A stretch of DNA of 27,163 bases from an uncultured Plesiomonas sp. (GTDB lineage Bacteria > Pseudomonadota > Gammaproteobacteria > Enterobacterales > CAMTGL01), in the NCBI GenBank assembly GCA_947071955.1, contig CAMTGL010000005.1, forward strand, positions 1 to 27,163. The letters run 5' to 3'. Under the pieces are notes generated by a model. The model searched no databases and was not told the origin of the DNA. It saw only the letters and a program-made list of their open reading frames with translations. Positions 1-8,046 of the stretch are shown in pieces. Position 1 is the first letter of the stretch, and each line of letters opens with the position of its first letter. Position numbers and translations under genes: made by a program.

Positions 1-60
1 GGTTAGAATACCGGCCTGTCACGCCGGGGGTCGCGGGTTCGAGTCCCGTCCGCTCCGCCA
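1..60 (+). tRNA. tRNA-Asp (anticodon GTC), 5' end cut by window edge
   Basis: The anticodon arm has the loop CTGTCAC flanked by complementary CCGGC and GCCGG. The T arm GCGGGTTCGAGTCCCGT follows, then the 3' acceptor strand and an encoded CCA at 58-60. This matches the enteric tRNA-Asp(GTC) closely, with about 17 bases of the 5' end outside the window. It reads Asp GAC/GAU codons. A strong terminator follows directly. Confidence 0.95.
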
Positions 61-68
61 ATATTTAG

Positions 69-102
69 AAAAAGCCCTGAACATATGTTCAGGGCTTTTT
101 TT
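69..102 (+). terminator. Intrinsic terminator after tRNA-Asp
   Basis: A perfect stem GCCCTGAAC / GTTCAGGGC (74-82, 87-95) with loop ATAT is flanked by an A-run upstream and a T-run of seven (96-102). It ends the tRNA transcript 9 bases after the CCA. The A-rich other side means it could also work on the opposite strand. Confidence 0.93.
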
Positions 103-180
103 GTGTCTGCTATCTGCATAACGAGCTTAGTTTTCTGCTATTTTCGGTTTCCCTTACTGATTTTTCATTTTCTTTGATTT

Positions 181-210
181 TTTATCTTTATCTTTATCTT
201 TATCTTTATC
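181..210. repeat. Hexanucleotide tandem repeat, 5 copies of TTTATC
   Basis: Five exact head-to-tail copies of TTTATC lie in the 197-base gap between the tRNA terminator and the end of the unrecognised gene. No reading frame crosses it convincingly. A simple sequence repeat of this sort can change length by slippage. I see no promoter element here whose spacing would obviously be altered. Confidence 0.9.
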
Positions 211-299
211 TTACATTCGGCAAGTGTTTGGAAAATAGCAGTAATCCAATCGATTGGGCTGCGTAGTTCGGCAGTATTACATCAGTCTATTACCCGATG

Positions 300-968
300 T
301 TAACGGTGTATCTCCGTCAAATTGACGCTCTGCGCTAAAGGTGCAGGTGGCAGGTGCTGCCACGTGGTGTTGCGTTGTAATGCCGTATAATCAGTTAGCT
401 TGAAGCTAAAATCGGTGGTGTTGGGTTTGCTGATGGCGCGTGGTAAGTGTTGCGGCTCACCAAGTTCAAACAGCCAGTACTGTTTTTCCGTGGGGGCATG
501 CTCTTTATAGCTGCCGGTTTGTTCGGCAGTAAGCTGATTGCGCGGTACAAGACGAATGCTGATTACCGGATAGATGGTCTGTATTTTCTGAACCCGCATG
601 TCAGCGCTGGGTATAGCAATGGCACAGTAACGGATTGCCGACATCATAACGGCCGAGATTTGTTGCCGCTGGCTGGTGCTGACTGGCATATGATACCAGC
701 GCGCTTTTCCCTGCTGAAAGGCATGTACGTAGCGCGGGTGGCGGTGACGAACCATGCCGGCGATTAACGTCAGTGTCGGATGCGTAGAGAGTGATCGCTG
801 GCTATGGCGATAACAGGTGTGCTGATAGGCGGCTTGCTCAGCGCCTGACTGTTGCTCGGCATATACCTGCTGTTGATAGGCATGAACAGGGTGTGATGGG
901 GTGTTTTTTACGCCTGACGATGTGTGCAGTAGGTGTGTTCGTCCGTTTTCCGCTGGCTGACGTATCAT
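300..968 (-). CDS. Unrecognised hypothetical protein, 222 aa
   Basis: I do not recognise this protein. The frame is open for 236 codons. I start it at the ATG at 968 because GAGGGA sits 7 bases upstream of it, while the earlier ATG at 1010 has no ribosome site. The product is rich in Gln, His, Thr and Arg, with no signal peptide or clear membrane segment. The C-terminal third (near residues 165-205, with YWLFELGEPQHLPRAI and TTDFSFKLTDYTAL) has the hydrophobic/charged pattern of a folded domain. The N-terminal part looks low in complexity. It lies tail-on to a tRNA-Asp gene and is transcribed in the same direction as fadE, 258 bases downstream of it. An inverted repeat at 1049-1067 lies in its upstream region. 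It may be a lineage-restricted gene; a spurious frame remains possible because the opposite strand has only a short competing frame. Confidence 0.5.
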   Translation of the reverse strand: MIRQPAENGRTHLLHTSSGVKNTPSHPVHAYQQQVYAEQQSGAEQAAYQHTCYRHSQRSLSTHPTLTLIAGMVRHRHPRYVHAFQQGKARWYHMPVSTSQRQQISAVMMSAIRYCAIAIPSADMRVQKIQTIYPVISIRLVPRNQLTAEQTGSYKEHAPTEKQYWLFELGEPQHLPRAISKPNTTDFSFKLTDYTALQRNTTWQHLPPAPLAQSVNLTEIHR

Positions 969-1048
969 GATCTGTTCCCTCGGTATTTTTTGCTTTCTAT
1001 GTTGCCTCAACAGTCAATGTACAAGGTATGTACGCAAGGCATATGGAT

Positions 1049-1067
1049 ACACTACAAGCTGTAGTGT
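1049..1067. promoter_or_regulatory. Inverted repeat, possible operator or hairpin upstream of the hypothetical gene
   Basis: ACACTACA / TGTAGTGT is a perfect 8-base dyad with a 3-base spacer, 81 bases upstream of the start at 968 and downstream of the fadE stop. It could be an operator or a short RNA hairpin at the 3' end of the fadE transcript. There is no T-run, so a terminator is unlikely. Confidence 0.35.
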
Positions 1068-1166
1068 GTTACTTTGCTTAGTGTATAGCCTGTTATTCAA
1101 CTGATGGGTAATCCGTTAAATAGCTGAGTTTTTAGATAACAAAAGCGCGAAGCTCACTGCATAATT

Positions 1167-1206
1167 CTGCTGTCACGGCCAGATATTGCAGCAGGCGCGA
1201 CAGCAG
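1167..1206 (-). other. Weak hairpin just after the fadE stop
   Basis: CTGCTGTC (1167-1174) pairs with GACAGCAG (1199-1206) around a 24-base loop, directly downstream of the fadE stop codon. No T-run follows on the minus strand, so it might stabilise the 3' end or assist Rho-dependent termination rather than terminate by itself. Confidence 0.25.
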
Positions 1207-1225
1207 GGCACTCTTTTTATAACGG

Positions 1226-3706
1226 TTAAGAAACGGCTTCTTCGGTGTGCGTTACAGCGGCTAAAATAGGTCGAATTTTCTTATTGGTATGGTATGCCGC
1301 CAGCGTATGCGGAGCAAAATCATCCACATTGATGGCATATAAACGCCCCTGTTCGGCACGGTGCAGCAGTTCGGCTTCGTCTGCGGAGATGATGCCAGCT
1401 TGCAGTGCGTTTTCAGCCAGTTTATCGAGTGCCATTAGCGGGTGATTTTCCCCCGTAGTTTGACGCAGACGGTTGAGAATGGTTTCGGCAAGCAGTACAT
1501 CCTCTAAAGCCTGTTCTAAACGGCCAGTAGGGTTATGTGGGCAGTTTTGTAAGAACTGGTTGCGTCCGAGCCTACTGCGGGTCGCGCTGGGTGTTTGTAG
1601 AATACGGGCCAGCTGGTGATCGAGCTGATCATTTGGGCGGCGGTAGGTTTTTCCGAGCGGCAGCAGACAAAATCTGAGTACCTTGGCGATAGCCGGTTGC
1701 GGAAAGTTTTGCAGTATTTCATCAATAGCTTGCTGGGCCAGATAGAGGTTATCTTGCAAGCTCCACTCCAGCAGAGGGAGGTCAGCTTCAGGGGAGCCAT
1801 CGTCAGCAAAACGTTTGAGTGCGGCTGAAGAGAGGAACAGATAGCTGAGCAGGTCGCCCAGCCGTGCCGACAAACGCTCACGGCGCTTTAAGCTACCGCC
1901 AAGGACACCCATGCTGACATCAGAGAGCAGGGCAAGGTTGGCCGATAAACGGTTTAGACGCTGGTAGTAGCGGGTTAACGTGCGGGCCTGTTTAGGGGCT
2001 GTGCTGGTGCGTCCGTCGGTTAAACCTAGCCAAAATGTACGGGCCGTATTGCTCAGGGCAAATCCCAGATGACCAAACAATGCATCATCAAATAGCTTAA
2101 CAGCCAGTGAGCCACTGCTCTTGGCGGCATTCATTTCAGCCAGTACATACGGATGACAGCGAATTGCGCCTTGCCCATAGATAATCATACTGCGGGTGAG
2201 AATGTTTGCTCCTTCAACAGTAATGGCAATCGGCGCGCCTTGGTAGGCTCTGGCCAGAAAGTTATTCGGCCCCATGCAGATCCCTTTTCCGCCGACAATA
2301 TCCATTGCATCAATCACGCAACGCTGTGCGCGGTGGGTACAGTGGTATTTCACGATTGCTGAAATAACGGCCGGTTTTTCGCCCAAATCAATGGCGGTGG
2401 TGGTCAGAGTGGCGGCGGCATCGAGTACATAGGTGTGTGCGGCAATCCGTGCTAGCGGCTCTTCTATGCCCTCCATGTAGCCAATCGGCATTTTGAACTG
2501 ACGGCGTATCCGTGCGTATGCGCCGGTAGCCAGTGCTGCGCTTTTGGTTCCGCCAGTGGTATTGGAAGGCAGGGTTATGCCACGTCCGACCGAGAGGCAC
2601 TCCATCAGCATTCGCCAGCCTTGTCCGGCCATGGTTTGCCCACCGATAATATAGTCGAGTGGTACAAAGACATCCTGCCCTTGTGTTGGCCCGTTTTGAA
2701 ACGGAATATTTAACGGAAAATGGCGTCGACCAATCTGTACGCCATCGGTATCCGTTGGGATCAAGGCGCAAGTAATGCCTAAATCTTCAGTGATCCCCAA
2801 TAAATGCTCGGGATCGTACAGCTTAAAGGCCAATCCGAGCACAGTTGCGACAGGGGCCAGTGTGATATAGCGTTTGTTCCATGTCAGGCGCATACCTAAG
2901 ATCTCTTCGCCTTGCCATGTTCCACGGCAGATGATGCCGGTATCGGGAATTGCACCGGCATCCGATCCGGCCTCTGGGCTGGTCAGGGCAAAACAGGGGA
3001 TCTCTTCACCACAGGCGAGGCGTGGTAGATAGTGCTCTTTTTGCGCTGGCGTGCCGTAGTGTTGCAATAGCTCTCCGGGGCCGAGCGAATTGGGTACGCC
3101 GACCGTTGAGGCCAGTACGCTGGAAACGCCAGCCAGTTTTTGTAAAACCAGTGACTGGGCATGGGCAGAGAATTCCAATCCCCCATACTGTTTTTGAATG
3201 ATCATGGCAAAAAAACGCTGATCTTTGAGGTACTGCCAGATCTCGGGCGGCAGGTCTGCCAGCTCATGGGTGATCTGAAAATCATTGGTCATTTGGCACA
3301 GTGTGTTGACCGGCCCATCAAGAAATGCCTGCTCTTCATCACTGAGCGTAGGAATCGGGTAGGCATGCAGTACTGACCAGTCAGGTTTCCCACGGAACAG
3401 TTCACCTTCCCACCATGTTGTTCCTGCTTCGAGCGCCTCTTGCTCGGTTTTTGACATGCTTGGCATGATACGCTGAAACGCTTTCAGTGCCGGCAAGCTG
3501 AACATTCGGCGGCGCAAAGGGGCGATGTTTATCGATCCGATAACCAGTAAGACCGGTAGCCATACCCAGAGTGAAATCAGCTGCAAAGGAACCGTCAGCA
3601 GCGCACAACCGACTAAAATCAGTGCAGATTGATAAAGCTTGATTCGGTGATAGGCCAGCAGACCGAAAATACCGATAAAAAACACAAATGTGAGTAGCAA
3701 TGCCAT
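1226..3706 (-). CDS. fadE: Acyl-CoA dehydrogenase FadE
   Basis: FadE is the FAD-dependent enzyme that makes the first double bond in fatty-acid beta-oxidation (acyl-CoA to trans-2-enoyl-CoA). The length, 826 aa, fits the large FadE family (about 815 aa in E. coli). Residues 1-60 form two hydrophobic segments expected to anchor it to the inner membrane. The acyl-CoA dehydrogenase core runs from about 100 to 520, with the signature LTSPEAGSDA at 241-250 and TVEGANILTR around 497-504, where E498 is the probable catalytic base. The rest is the FadE-specific C-terminal domain (DUF1974 type). The ATG at 3706 is preceded by AAGGAG at 5 bases. The gene is monocistronic and divergent from gmhA. A FadR-type operator and promoter upstream suggest repression that is relieved by long-chain acyl-CoA. 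Confidence 0.96.
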   Translation of the reverse strand: MALLLTFVFFIGIFGLLAYHRIKLYQSALILVGCALLTVPLQLISLWVWLPVLLVIGSINIAPLRRRMFSLPALKAFQRIMPSMSKTEQEALEAGTTWWEGELFRGKPDWSVLHAYPIPTLSDEEQAFLDGPVNTLCQMTNDFQITHELADLPPEIWQYLKDQRFFAMIIQKQYGGLEFSAHAQSLVLQKLAGVSSVLASTVGVPNSLGPGELLQHYGTPAQKEHYLPRLACGEEIPCFALTSPEAGSDAGAIPDTGIICRGTWQGEEILGMRLTWNKRYITLAPVATVLGLAFKLYDPEHLLGITEDLGITCALIPTDTDGVQIGRRHFPLNIPFQNGPTQGQDVFVPLDYIIGGQTMAGQGWRMLMECLSVGRGITLPSNTTGGTKSAALATGAYARIRRQFKMPIGYMEGIEEPLARIAAHTYVLDAAATLTTTAIDLGEKPAVISAIVKYHCTHRAQRCVIDAMDIVGGKGICMGPNNFLARAYQGAPIAITVEGANILTRSMIIYGQGAIRCHPYVLAEMNAAKSSGSLAVKLFDDALFGHLGFALSNTARTFWLGLTDGRTSTAPKQARTLTRYYQRLNRLSANLALLSDVSMGVLGGSLKRRERLSARLGDLLSYLFLSSAALKRFADDGSPEADLPLLEWSLQDNLYLAQQAIDEILQNFPQPAIAKVLRFCLLPLGKTYRRPNDQLDHQLARILQTPSATRSRLGRNQFLQNCPHNPTGRLEQALEDVLLAETILNRLRQTTGENHPLMALDKLAENALQAGIISADEAELLHRAEQGRLYAINVDDFAPHTLAAYHTNKKIRPILAAVTHTEEAVS

Positions 3707-3835
3707 GATCGCTCCTTGAAGTCAGGGGCTATGATGTCTGAAACGGTGGTAGCAGAGACCGTATTGTCTGCTACAACGGCTTGAGAGACAGGAAGTGAGC
3801 CAACATCCGGTAAAGCTCATCAGGTTCGATTAGGT

Positions 3836-3852
3836 CAGAGGTCTGACCTGAC
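3836..3852 (-). promoter_or_regulatory. FadR-type operator of fadE
   Basis: The core GGTCTGACC at 3840-3848 is an exact match to the FadR half-site arrangement GGTCnGACC. It sits inside a longer perfect dyad AGGTCAGA-GG-TCTGACCT (3832-3849). It lies just downstream of the predicted fadE -10, where a repressor would block initiation. FadR is known to repress fad genes in gammaproteobacteria and to release DNA on binding long-chain acyl-CoA. That FadR is the binder here is inferred from the motif and the target gene. Confidence 0.75.
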
Positions 3853-3863
3853 TCTTATGATCT

Positions 3864-3892
3864 GTTTTAGACCAAATGATGACATTCATCAA
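3864..3892 (-). promoter_or_regulatory. Predicted fadE promoter
   Basis: On the minus strand TTGATG (3892-3887) is followed after exactly 17 bases by TAAAAC (3869-3864). Each hexamer matches four of six consensus bases. Initiation near 3857 would put the FadR-like site at about +5 to +21 and leave a leader of about 150 bases. Confidence 0.45.
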
Positions 3893-4118
3893 GTTGTTTA
3901 CATTTTGATTACATAAACTGTGCGCTGAGCAAGTTTCTGATACCGAGGGCTGAGTTTTCTTCTCCCTTTTTTACAGATTCGGTACACTGCCAGCATGATG
4001 CGGATGATTCGTGTTATTGCGTATTGTTTGCAGTGTTACCTTGCTTGCAGGAGTTGTCCTGTAAAGCCCTACATATCAGCTGTCATTTTGTGCTGAAAAT
4101 AATGAGAGAGGTTTTCTG

Positions 4119-4703
4119 ATGTACCATGATTTGATCCGCAATGAACTTAATGAAGCGAATACAGTTCTGAATGATTTTCTGGCCAATGAAGCCAATATCG
4201 CCAGTATTGAAGCCGCAGCCACGCTGATTGCTGATGCGTTTCGTGCGGGCGGTAAAGTATTGTCATGCGGTAATGGGGGATCACATTGTGATGCCATGCA
4301 CTTTGCCGAAGAGCTGACCGGCCGTTATCGTGAAAATCGCCCAGGTTATCCGGCTATTGCTATCTCTGATCCGAGCCATTTATCCTGTGTAGGAAATGAT
4401 TTTGGTTATGATCATGTTTTTTCGCGCTATGTCGAGGCGGTTGGACGTGAGGGTGACGTATTGCTCGGGATCTCAACATCAGGGAATTCGGCCAATATCA
4501 TTAAAGCAATTGCGGCTGCACGTGCTAAAGGCATGAAAATCCTGACATTAACCGGTAAAGATGGCGGTAAAATGGCAGGCAGTGCGGATGTAGAGGTGCG
4601 GGTTGCCCATTTTGGTTATGCCGATCGTATTCAGGAGATCCATATTAAGGTGATCCATATTATGATTCAGTTGATTGAGAAGGAAATGGCCGCCGCGGAA
4701 TAA
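4119..4703 (+). CDS. gmhA: Phosphoheptose isomerase GmhA (LpcA)
   Basis: GmhA converts sedoheptulose 7-phosphate to D-glycero-D-manno-heptose 7-phosphate, the first step towards ADP-heptose for the LPS inner core, in the cytoplasm. The product is 194 aa (192 in E. coli) and similar along the whole length. It is a single SIS domain. Family active-site residues are in place: H61 and E65 in the stretch GGSHCDAMHFAEELTGRY, and Q172 and H180 near the C-terminus. Phosphate-binding Ser residues lie in GISTSGNSAN (117-126). The ATG at 4119 has AGAGAGG 7 bases upstream. It is followed after 27 bases by yafJ, the same fadE/gmhA/yafJ order as in E. coli and Vibrio. Confidence 0.97.
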   Translation: MYHDLIRNELNEANTVLNDFLANEANIASIEAAATLIADAFRAGGKVLSCGNGGSHCDAMHFAEELTGRYRENRPGYPAIAISDPSHLSCVGNDFGYDHVFSRYVEAVGREGDVLLGISTSGNSANIIKAIAAARAKGMKILTLTGKDGGKMAGSADVEVRVAHFGYADRIQEIHIKVIHIMIQLIEKEMAAAE

Positions 4704-4730
4704 ACACCGGCGGTATAAAAGGAGTGGCTG

Positions 4731-5534
4731 ATGTGTGAATTGCTCGGGATGAGCGCCAATGTACCCACCGATATTTGCTTTAGCTTCACAGGGCTAGCCA
4801 AGCGCGGTGGGCAAACTGGCCCGCATAAAGATGGTTGGGGGATCACCTTTTACGAAGGGCGTGGCTTTCGCACGTTTAAAGATCCGCTGCCCAGCGCACA
4901 ATCGCGTATTGCGCAATTGGTGCAAGATTACCCGATTAAATCTTGCGCGGTAGTGGCACACATTCGTCAGGCTAACAGCGGGCCGGTTTCACTGGAAAAT
5001 ACTCACCCGTTTACCCGTGAGTTATGGGGGCGTTACTGGACTTATGCCCACAACGGGCAGTTGACCGATTTTGCGCAATTGCCGACCGGCCGCCACCGAC
5101 CGGTTGGTGATACTGATAGCGAGTATGCATTTTGCTGGCTGCTTAATCAGCTTGAATTGCGCTATGCCTCGGCTGTGGGTGCTGATTCACCGGCAGATCC
5201 GGCATTTAACCAGTGGCCTGCGTTGTTTGCATATATCGCGACGTTATGCGAGCAGTTAAAAGGTCTCGGCGTGTTTAATATGCTGCTCTCTGACGGCGAG
5301 TTTGTGATGGCCTTTTGCTCAACTCGCTTACACTGGCTGACTCGCCGCGCACCATTTGGCCGAGCTACACTGCTCGATGAAGATGTGGTGATCGACTTTC
5401 AGCAAGAGACAACGGCGAACGATGTTGTCACCCTAATAGCAACACTGCCGCTTACTCACGATGAGGTGTGGCAGCCAATTCCGGAAGGGGATTATTGCCT
5501 GTTTCGGATGGGGGAGTTAATTGCTAGGGTGTGA
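4731..5534 (+). CDS. yafJ: Class II glutamine amidotransferase-like protein YafJ
   Basis: The protein starts Met-Cys-Glu-Leu-Leu-Gly, giving the N-terminal Cys2 nucleophile of class II (Ntn) glutamine amidotransferases once Met1 is removed. Also visible are the RQANSG stretch near residue 84 and the HPF...YAHNGQL region (about 97-110), both typical of the glutaminase fold. No synthase domain follows, so it is a stand-alone amidotransferase-type hydrolase whose substrate is not established. Length is 267 aa against about 255 in E. coli. AGGAG lies 7-8 bases before the ATG. It probably shares the gmhA transcript. A hairpin follows the stop. Confidence 0.9.
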   Translation: MCELLGMSANVPTDICFSFTGLAKRGGQTGPHKDGWGITFYEGRGFRTFKDPLPSAQSRIAQLVQDYPIKSCAVVAHIRQANSGPVSLENTHPFTRELWGRYWTYAHNGQLTDFAQLPTGRHRPVGDTDSEYAFCWLLNQLELRYASAVGADSPADPAFNQWPALFAYIATLCEQLKGLGVFNMLLSDGEFVMAFCSTRLHWLTRRAPFGRATLLDEDVVIDFQQETTANDVVTLIATLPLTHDEVWQPIPEGDYCLFRMGELIARV

Positions 5535-5538
5535 GGGC

Positions 5539-5574
5539 AAGCCTGATACGGCACTTGACGTGCGTATCAGGCTT
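5539..5574. terminator. Hairpin between convergent yafJ and hemW
   Basis: AAGCCTGATACG (5539-5550) pairs perfectly with CGTATCAGGCTT (5563-5574), 12 base pairs, directly after the yafJ stop and 25 bases past the hemW stop. There is no long T-run on either strand, so termination strength is uncertain, but the position between converging genes suggests a bidirectional terminator. Confidence 0.6.
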
Positions 5575-5598
5575 ATTACTTGGCCATTGATTGATAAA

Positions 5599-6744
5599 CT
5601 AAATTTCATCAGGCATCAAAAACAGCTCTAACAGTGAGTTTAAAAACAACTTACCGTGCTCGGTGAGCTGCCATGTACTGTCAGTTTCAATGATATAACC
5701 TGAGCGGATCGCCTGATCAAGTGCCGGACGTACACTCTGTTCACTCAGACCCGTGAACAGTGGGAAATCAGCGCGTGGTGCGGGCTCAAGCAACCGGAAA
5801 CGGTTCATGAAAAACTCAAATGGCCGATCATTTTCCGGTACTGGGCTGTGGTTATCAACATAACGGCCTTGCATGTAACCGCGTGGATGCCGTGTTTTTA
5901 CTGTGCGCAATATACGGCCATCATCAAAGGTAAACTTTCCGTGTGCGCCACAGCCAATGCCAATGTAGTCACCAAAACGCCAGTAGTTCAGGTTGTGCTG
6001 ACACTGGTACCCCGGTTTGGCATAGGCAGAGATCTCGTACTGCTCGTAACCTGCTGCCGTCAGTAAAGCATGGCCCTGTTCGAAAATCATCCACAGCATG
6101 TCCTCATCCGGCAGTGTTGGCGGGCGTGAGTTAAACAGCGTGTTAGGCTCAATGGTCAATTGATACCACGAAATATGTGGTGGAGCGAGACTGATAGCGC
6201 GTTGCAGATCACTCAGCGCCTCTTCAAGGGTCTGGTCGGGCAGGCCATGCATAAGATCAAGGTTAAAGCTGCGCAGCCCCAGTTGGGTGGCCAGTGTTGC
6301 CGCTCGCACTGCCTCTTCCGGCCCGTGTATCCGCCCAAGACGTTGCAGCTTTTCACTGGAAAAGCTTTGTACACCGATAGAGATACGGTTGATGCCGGCC
6401 TGCTGATAACCGGTGAAACGATCCGCTTCTACCGTTCCGGGATTGGCTTCCATGGTAATTTCGGCATCAGGGGCGACCGGAATCAGCGCTCGCACACCGT
6501 CGAGTAGTTGTTGCATCGCTTCGGCTGACAGCAGGCTTGGAGTACCACCACCGATAAAAATAGTGCTCACTGTGCGCCCGCCTGCCAGCGGTAAATCTGC
6601 GCGCAGATCATTGAGCAGGTGCTCGATGTATTCAGCTTCTGGCAACCCCTCTTTGAGAGCGTGCGAGTTAAAATCACAGTACGGGCATTTCTGCACGCAC
6701 CACGGAATATGGATATACAAACTGAGCGGAGGTAACTCAAGCAT
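5599..6744 (-). CDS. hemW: HemW-type radical SAM heme chaperone
   Basis: HemW is a radical SAM family protein that binds a [4Fe-4S] cluster and heme and is thought to deliver heme to respiratory proteins; it is not the anaerobic coproporphyrinogen oxidase it was once named for. The frame opens earlier, but similarity to E. coli HemW begins at the ATG at 6744 (MLELPPLSLYIHIPWC), giving 381 aa. The cluster motif C16-x3-C20-x2-C23 lies in CVQKCPYC. A GGGTPS motif follows, and the C-terminal HemW domain includes QCQHNLNYWRFGDYIGIGCG. The start codon overlaps the end of rdgB by 8 bases, implying translational coupling, as in E. coli. Confidence 0.95.
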   Translation of the reverse strand: MLELPPLSLYIHIPWCVQKCPYCDFNSHALKEGLPEAEYIEHLLNDLRADLPLAGGRTVSTIFIGGGTPSLLSAEAMQQLLDGVRALIPVAPDAEITMEANPGTVEADRFTGYQQAGINRISIGVQSFSSEKLQRLGRIHGPEEAVRAATLATQLGLRSFNLDLMHGLPDQTLEEALSDLQRAISLAPPHISWYQLTIEPNTLFNSRPPTLPDEDMLWMIFEQGHALLTAAGYEQYEISAYAKPGYQCQHNLNYWRFGDYIGIGCGAHGKFTFDDGRILRTVKTRHPRGYMQGRYVDNHSPVPENDRPFEFFMNRFRLLEPAPRADFPLFTGLSEQSVRPALDQAIRSGYIIETDSTWQLTEHGKLFLNSLLELFLMPDEI

Positions 6745-7330
6745 GAGCCATGGCTTCCCGTAGTTTTTGCAGTGCCTTTGCACGGTGCGAAACCGCTTTT
6801 TTCTGTTCAGCAGGCAGTTCAGCAGACGTACAGCCTAATTCTGGGATAAAGAAGATCGGATCGTAACCAAAACCACCCTGTCCGGCAGCTTGCTGGGTAA
6901 TAACGCCTTCCCACTGACCATGGCACACCAGCGGTGTTGGGTCTTCTGCATGGCGCAGATAGACCAGCACGCAGTGAAAACGGGCACGTCGTTCAGCGTC
7001 TGGAACATCGGCCATCACTGTCAGCAGCTTGTTCAGGTTGTCAGTATCACTGGCATGTTCACCGGCATAACGTGCTGAATACAGCCCCGGAGCACCGCCG
7101 AGTACATCCACGGCAAGGCCGGAGTCATCGGCAATTGCCGGTAATCCGGTCAGGCGACTGGCGTGGCGTGCTTTTAAAATGGCATTTTCGATAAATGTCA
7201 GGCCCGTTTCATCAGCAGACTCTATGCCAAACTCGCTTTGTGCGATGACATCCAGACCGAAGCTGGCCAGCAGATCGGCCATTTCACGTACTTTGCCCTG
7301 ATTACCGGTTGCTAATACCACTTTTTGCAT
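6737..7330 (-). CDS. rdgB: dITP/XTP pyrophosphatase RdgB
   Basis: This Ham1/ITPase enzyme hydrolyses dITP, ITP and XTP to monophosphates and keeps deaminated purines out of DNA. The product is 197 aa, same size as E. coli RdgB. The N-terminal TGNxGK nucleotide-binding motif (residues 8-13) and ADDSGLAVDVLGGAPG with the catalytic D69 are present, as is GGFGYDPIF. A GTG at 7333 is possible, but the ATG at 7330 is 7 bases from AGGA and matches the family N-terminus MQKVVLATGN. Gene order DUF4426-rdgB-hemW is contiguous, and the stop overlaps hemW. Confidence 0.96.
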   Translation of the reverse strand: MQKVVLATGNQGKVREMADLLASFGLDVIAQSEFGIESADETGLTFIENAILKARHASRLTGLPAIADDSGLAVDVLGGAPGLYSARYAGEHASDTDNLNKLLTVMADVPDAERRARFHCVLVYLRHAEDPTPLVCHGQWEGVITQQAAGQGGFGYDPIFFIPELGCTSAELPAEQKKAVSHRAKALQKLREAMAHA

Positions 7331-7421
7331 CACAAAATCCTGTATTCTGACTGAAAAATTGATTCCAGAAAGGGTAACGCGCCGCAGGCCGACTGTCAGC
7401 TATTGTTGGTGAAGAAAACGG

Positions 7422-7964
7422 TTATTGATCAGTATAGAAGGTCTGCTGGAATTGTAATGTACCGCCGCTGAATGTTTCTTGGCTGTTTTTTGGACGGTTG
7501 ATTTGCAGTGAGAAGCGGTAAGTCTCTTCGTTGACGACCGGAATTTCTGCCAGATAGTAGTGTGCTTCACCTTCTTGGATGCTGCGAAAATTCAGTTCAC
7601 GGGTATTACCGATCAGATTTTGTACCGTACCGGTTAGCGCAATGGCTTGTGCCGGTTTTCCCGCTTTATTGGGATCAAGTGCCGTTACATTGAGAATAAT
7701 ACGGTAGGCGCTGCGGGTCAGACCGTATTGGGTGGCAATCGCTGGACTAAGCAATGTTGAGGGAAAGGCGCTGTAATGCACTTCAAGGCCGCCGATTTGC
7801 TGCTGTTGCTCGGCATGGGCAATCGAACCAACGAATAGTAGCGTACTGGCAAACACAACGTACAGTAGTCGACTGATAACTTGGCGTACTCTTTGTAATA
7901 CGCCAGTACTTGTGCTGTTGTGATGTATACGGCAGTCAGTGGTGAGTTTGGGTGAAATCAGCAT
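7422..7964 (-). CDS. DUF4426 family exported protein
   Basis: This small protein is of the kind found next to rdgB in Vibrio, Aeromonas and relatives but absent at this place in E. coli. Its function is unknown. A hydrophobic segment (about residues 33-50) ending in SIAHA then EQQQQ looks like a signal peptide cleaved near residue 51, so the mature part of about 130 aa is expected in the periplasm. That part looks beta-rich. The ATG at 7964 has an excellent GGAGG 7 bases upstream, leaving an unusually long n-region of about 30 residues before the hydrophobic core. I saw no ribosome site for an internal start. It sits 91 bases upstream of rdgB. Confidence 0.8.
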   Translation of the reverse strand: MLISPKLTTDCRIHHNSTSTGVLQRVRQVISRLLYVVFASTLLFVGSIAHAEQQQQIGGLEVHYSAFPSTLLSPAIATQYGLTRSAYRIILNVTALDPNKAGKPAQAIALTGTVQNLIGNTRELNFRSIQEGEAHYYLAEIPVVNEETYRFSLQINRPKNSQETFSGGTLQFQQTFYTDQ

Positions 7965-8046
7965 CTGTTTCCTCCGTGAAACACGTGCATTATGAGTAGT
8001 CGGCAGTTTTAGTCACCGATGGGTTTAGTCAACCATCAACAAATAC

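Larger units (their letters stand above)
3707..4118. other. Divergent fadE/gmhA intergenic region, 412 bases
   Basis: No convincing gene is present. The fadE-proximal half holds a FadR-like operator and a promoter for fadE, described separately. The gmhA-proximal half must hold the gmhA promoter, but I could not pick a -35/-10 pair with confidence. TACACT at 3983-3988 is one weak -10 candidate on the plus strand. Confidence 0.6.

Noticed and set aside
181..210. CRISPR array from tandem repeats in the window
   Set aside because: The repeats are directly adjacent 6-base and 8-base units with no spacers and no cas genes.
447..767. Plus-strand 106-codon frame opposite the unrecognised gene
   Set aside because: It lies wholly antisense to the longer 300-968 frame, has no ribosome site and no recognisable protein pattern.
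1..1225. Genomic island inserted at tRNA-Asp
   Set aside because: No integrase and no second copy of the tRNA 3' end were found, and the single unknown gene is followed by normal chromosomal fadE.
5599..6783. Longer HemW start at 6783
   Set aside because: The extra 13 residues lie inside rdgB and are not part of the family. Similarity begins at the Met at 6744.
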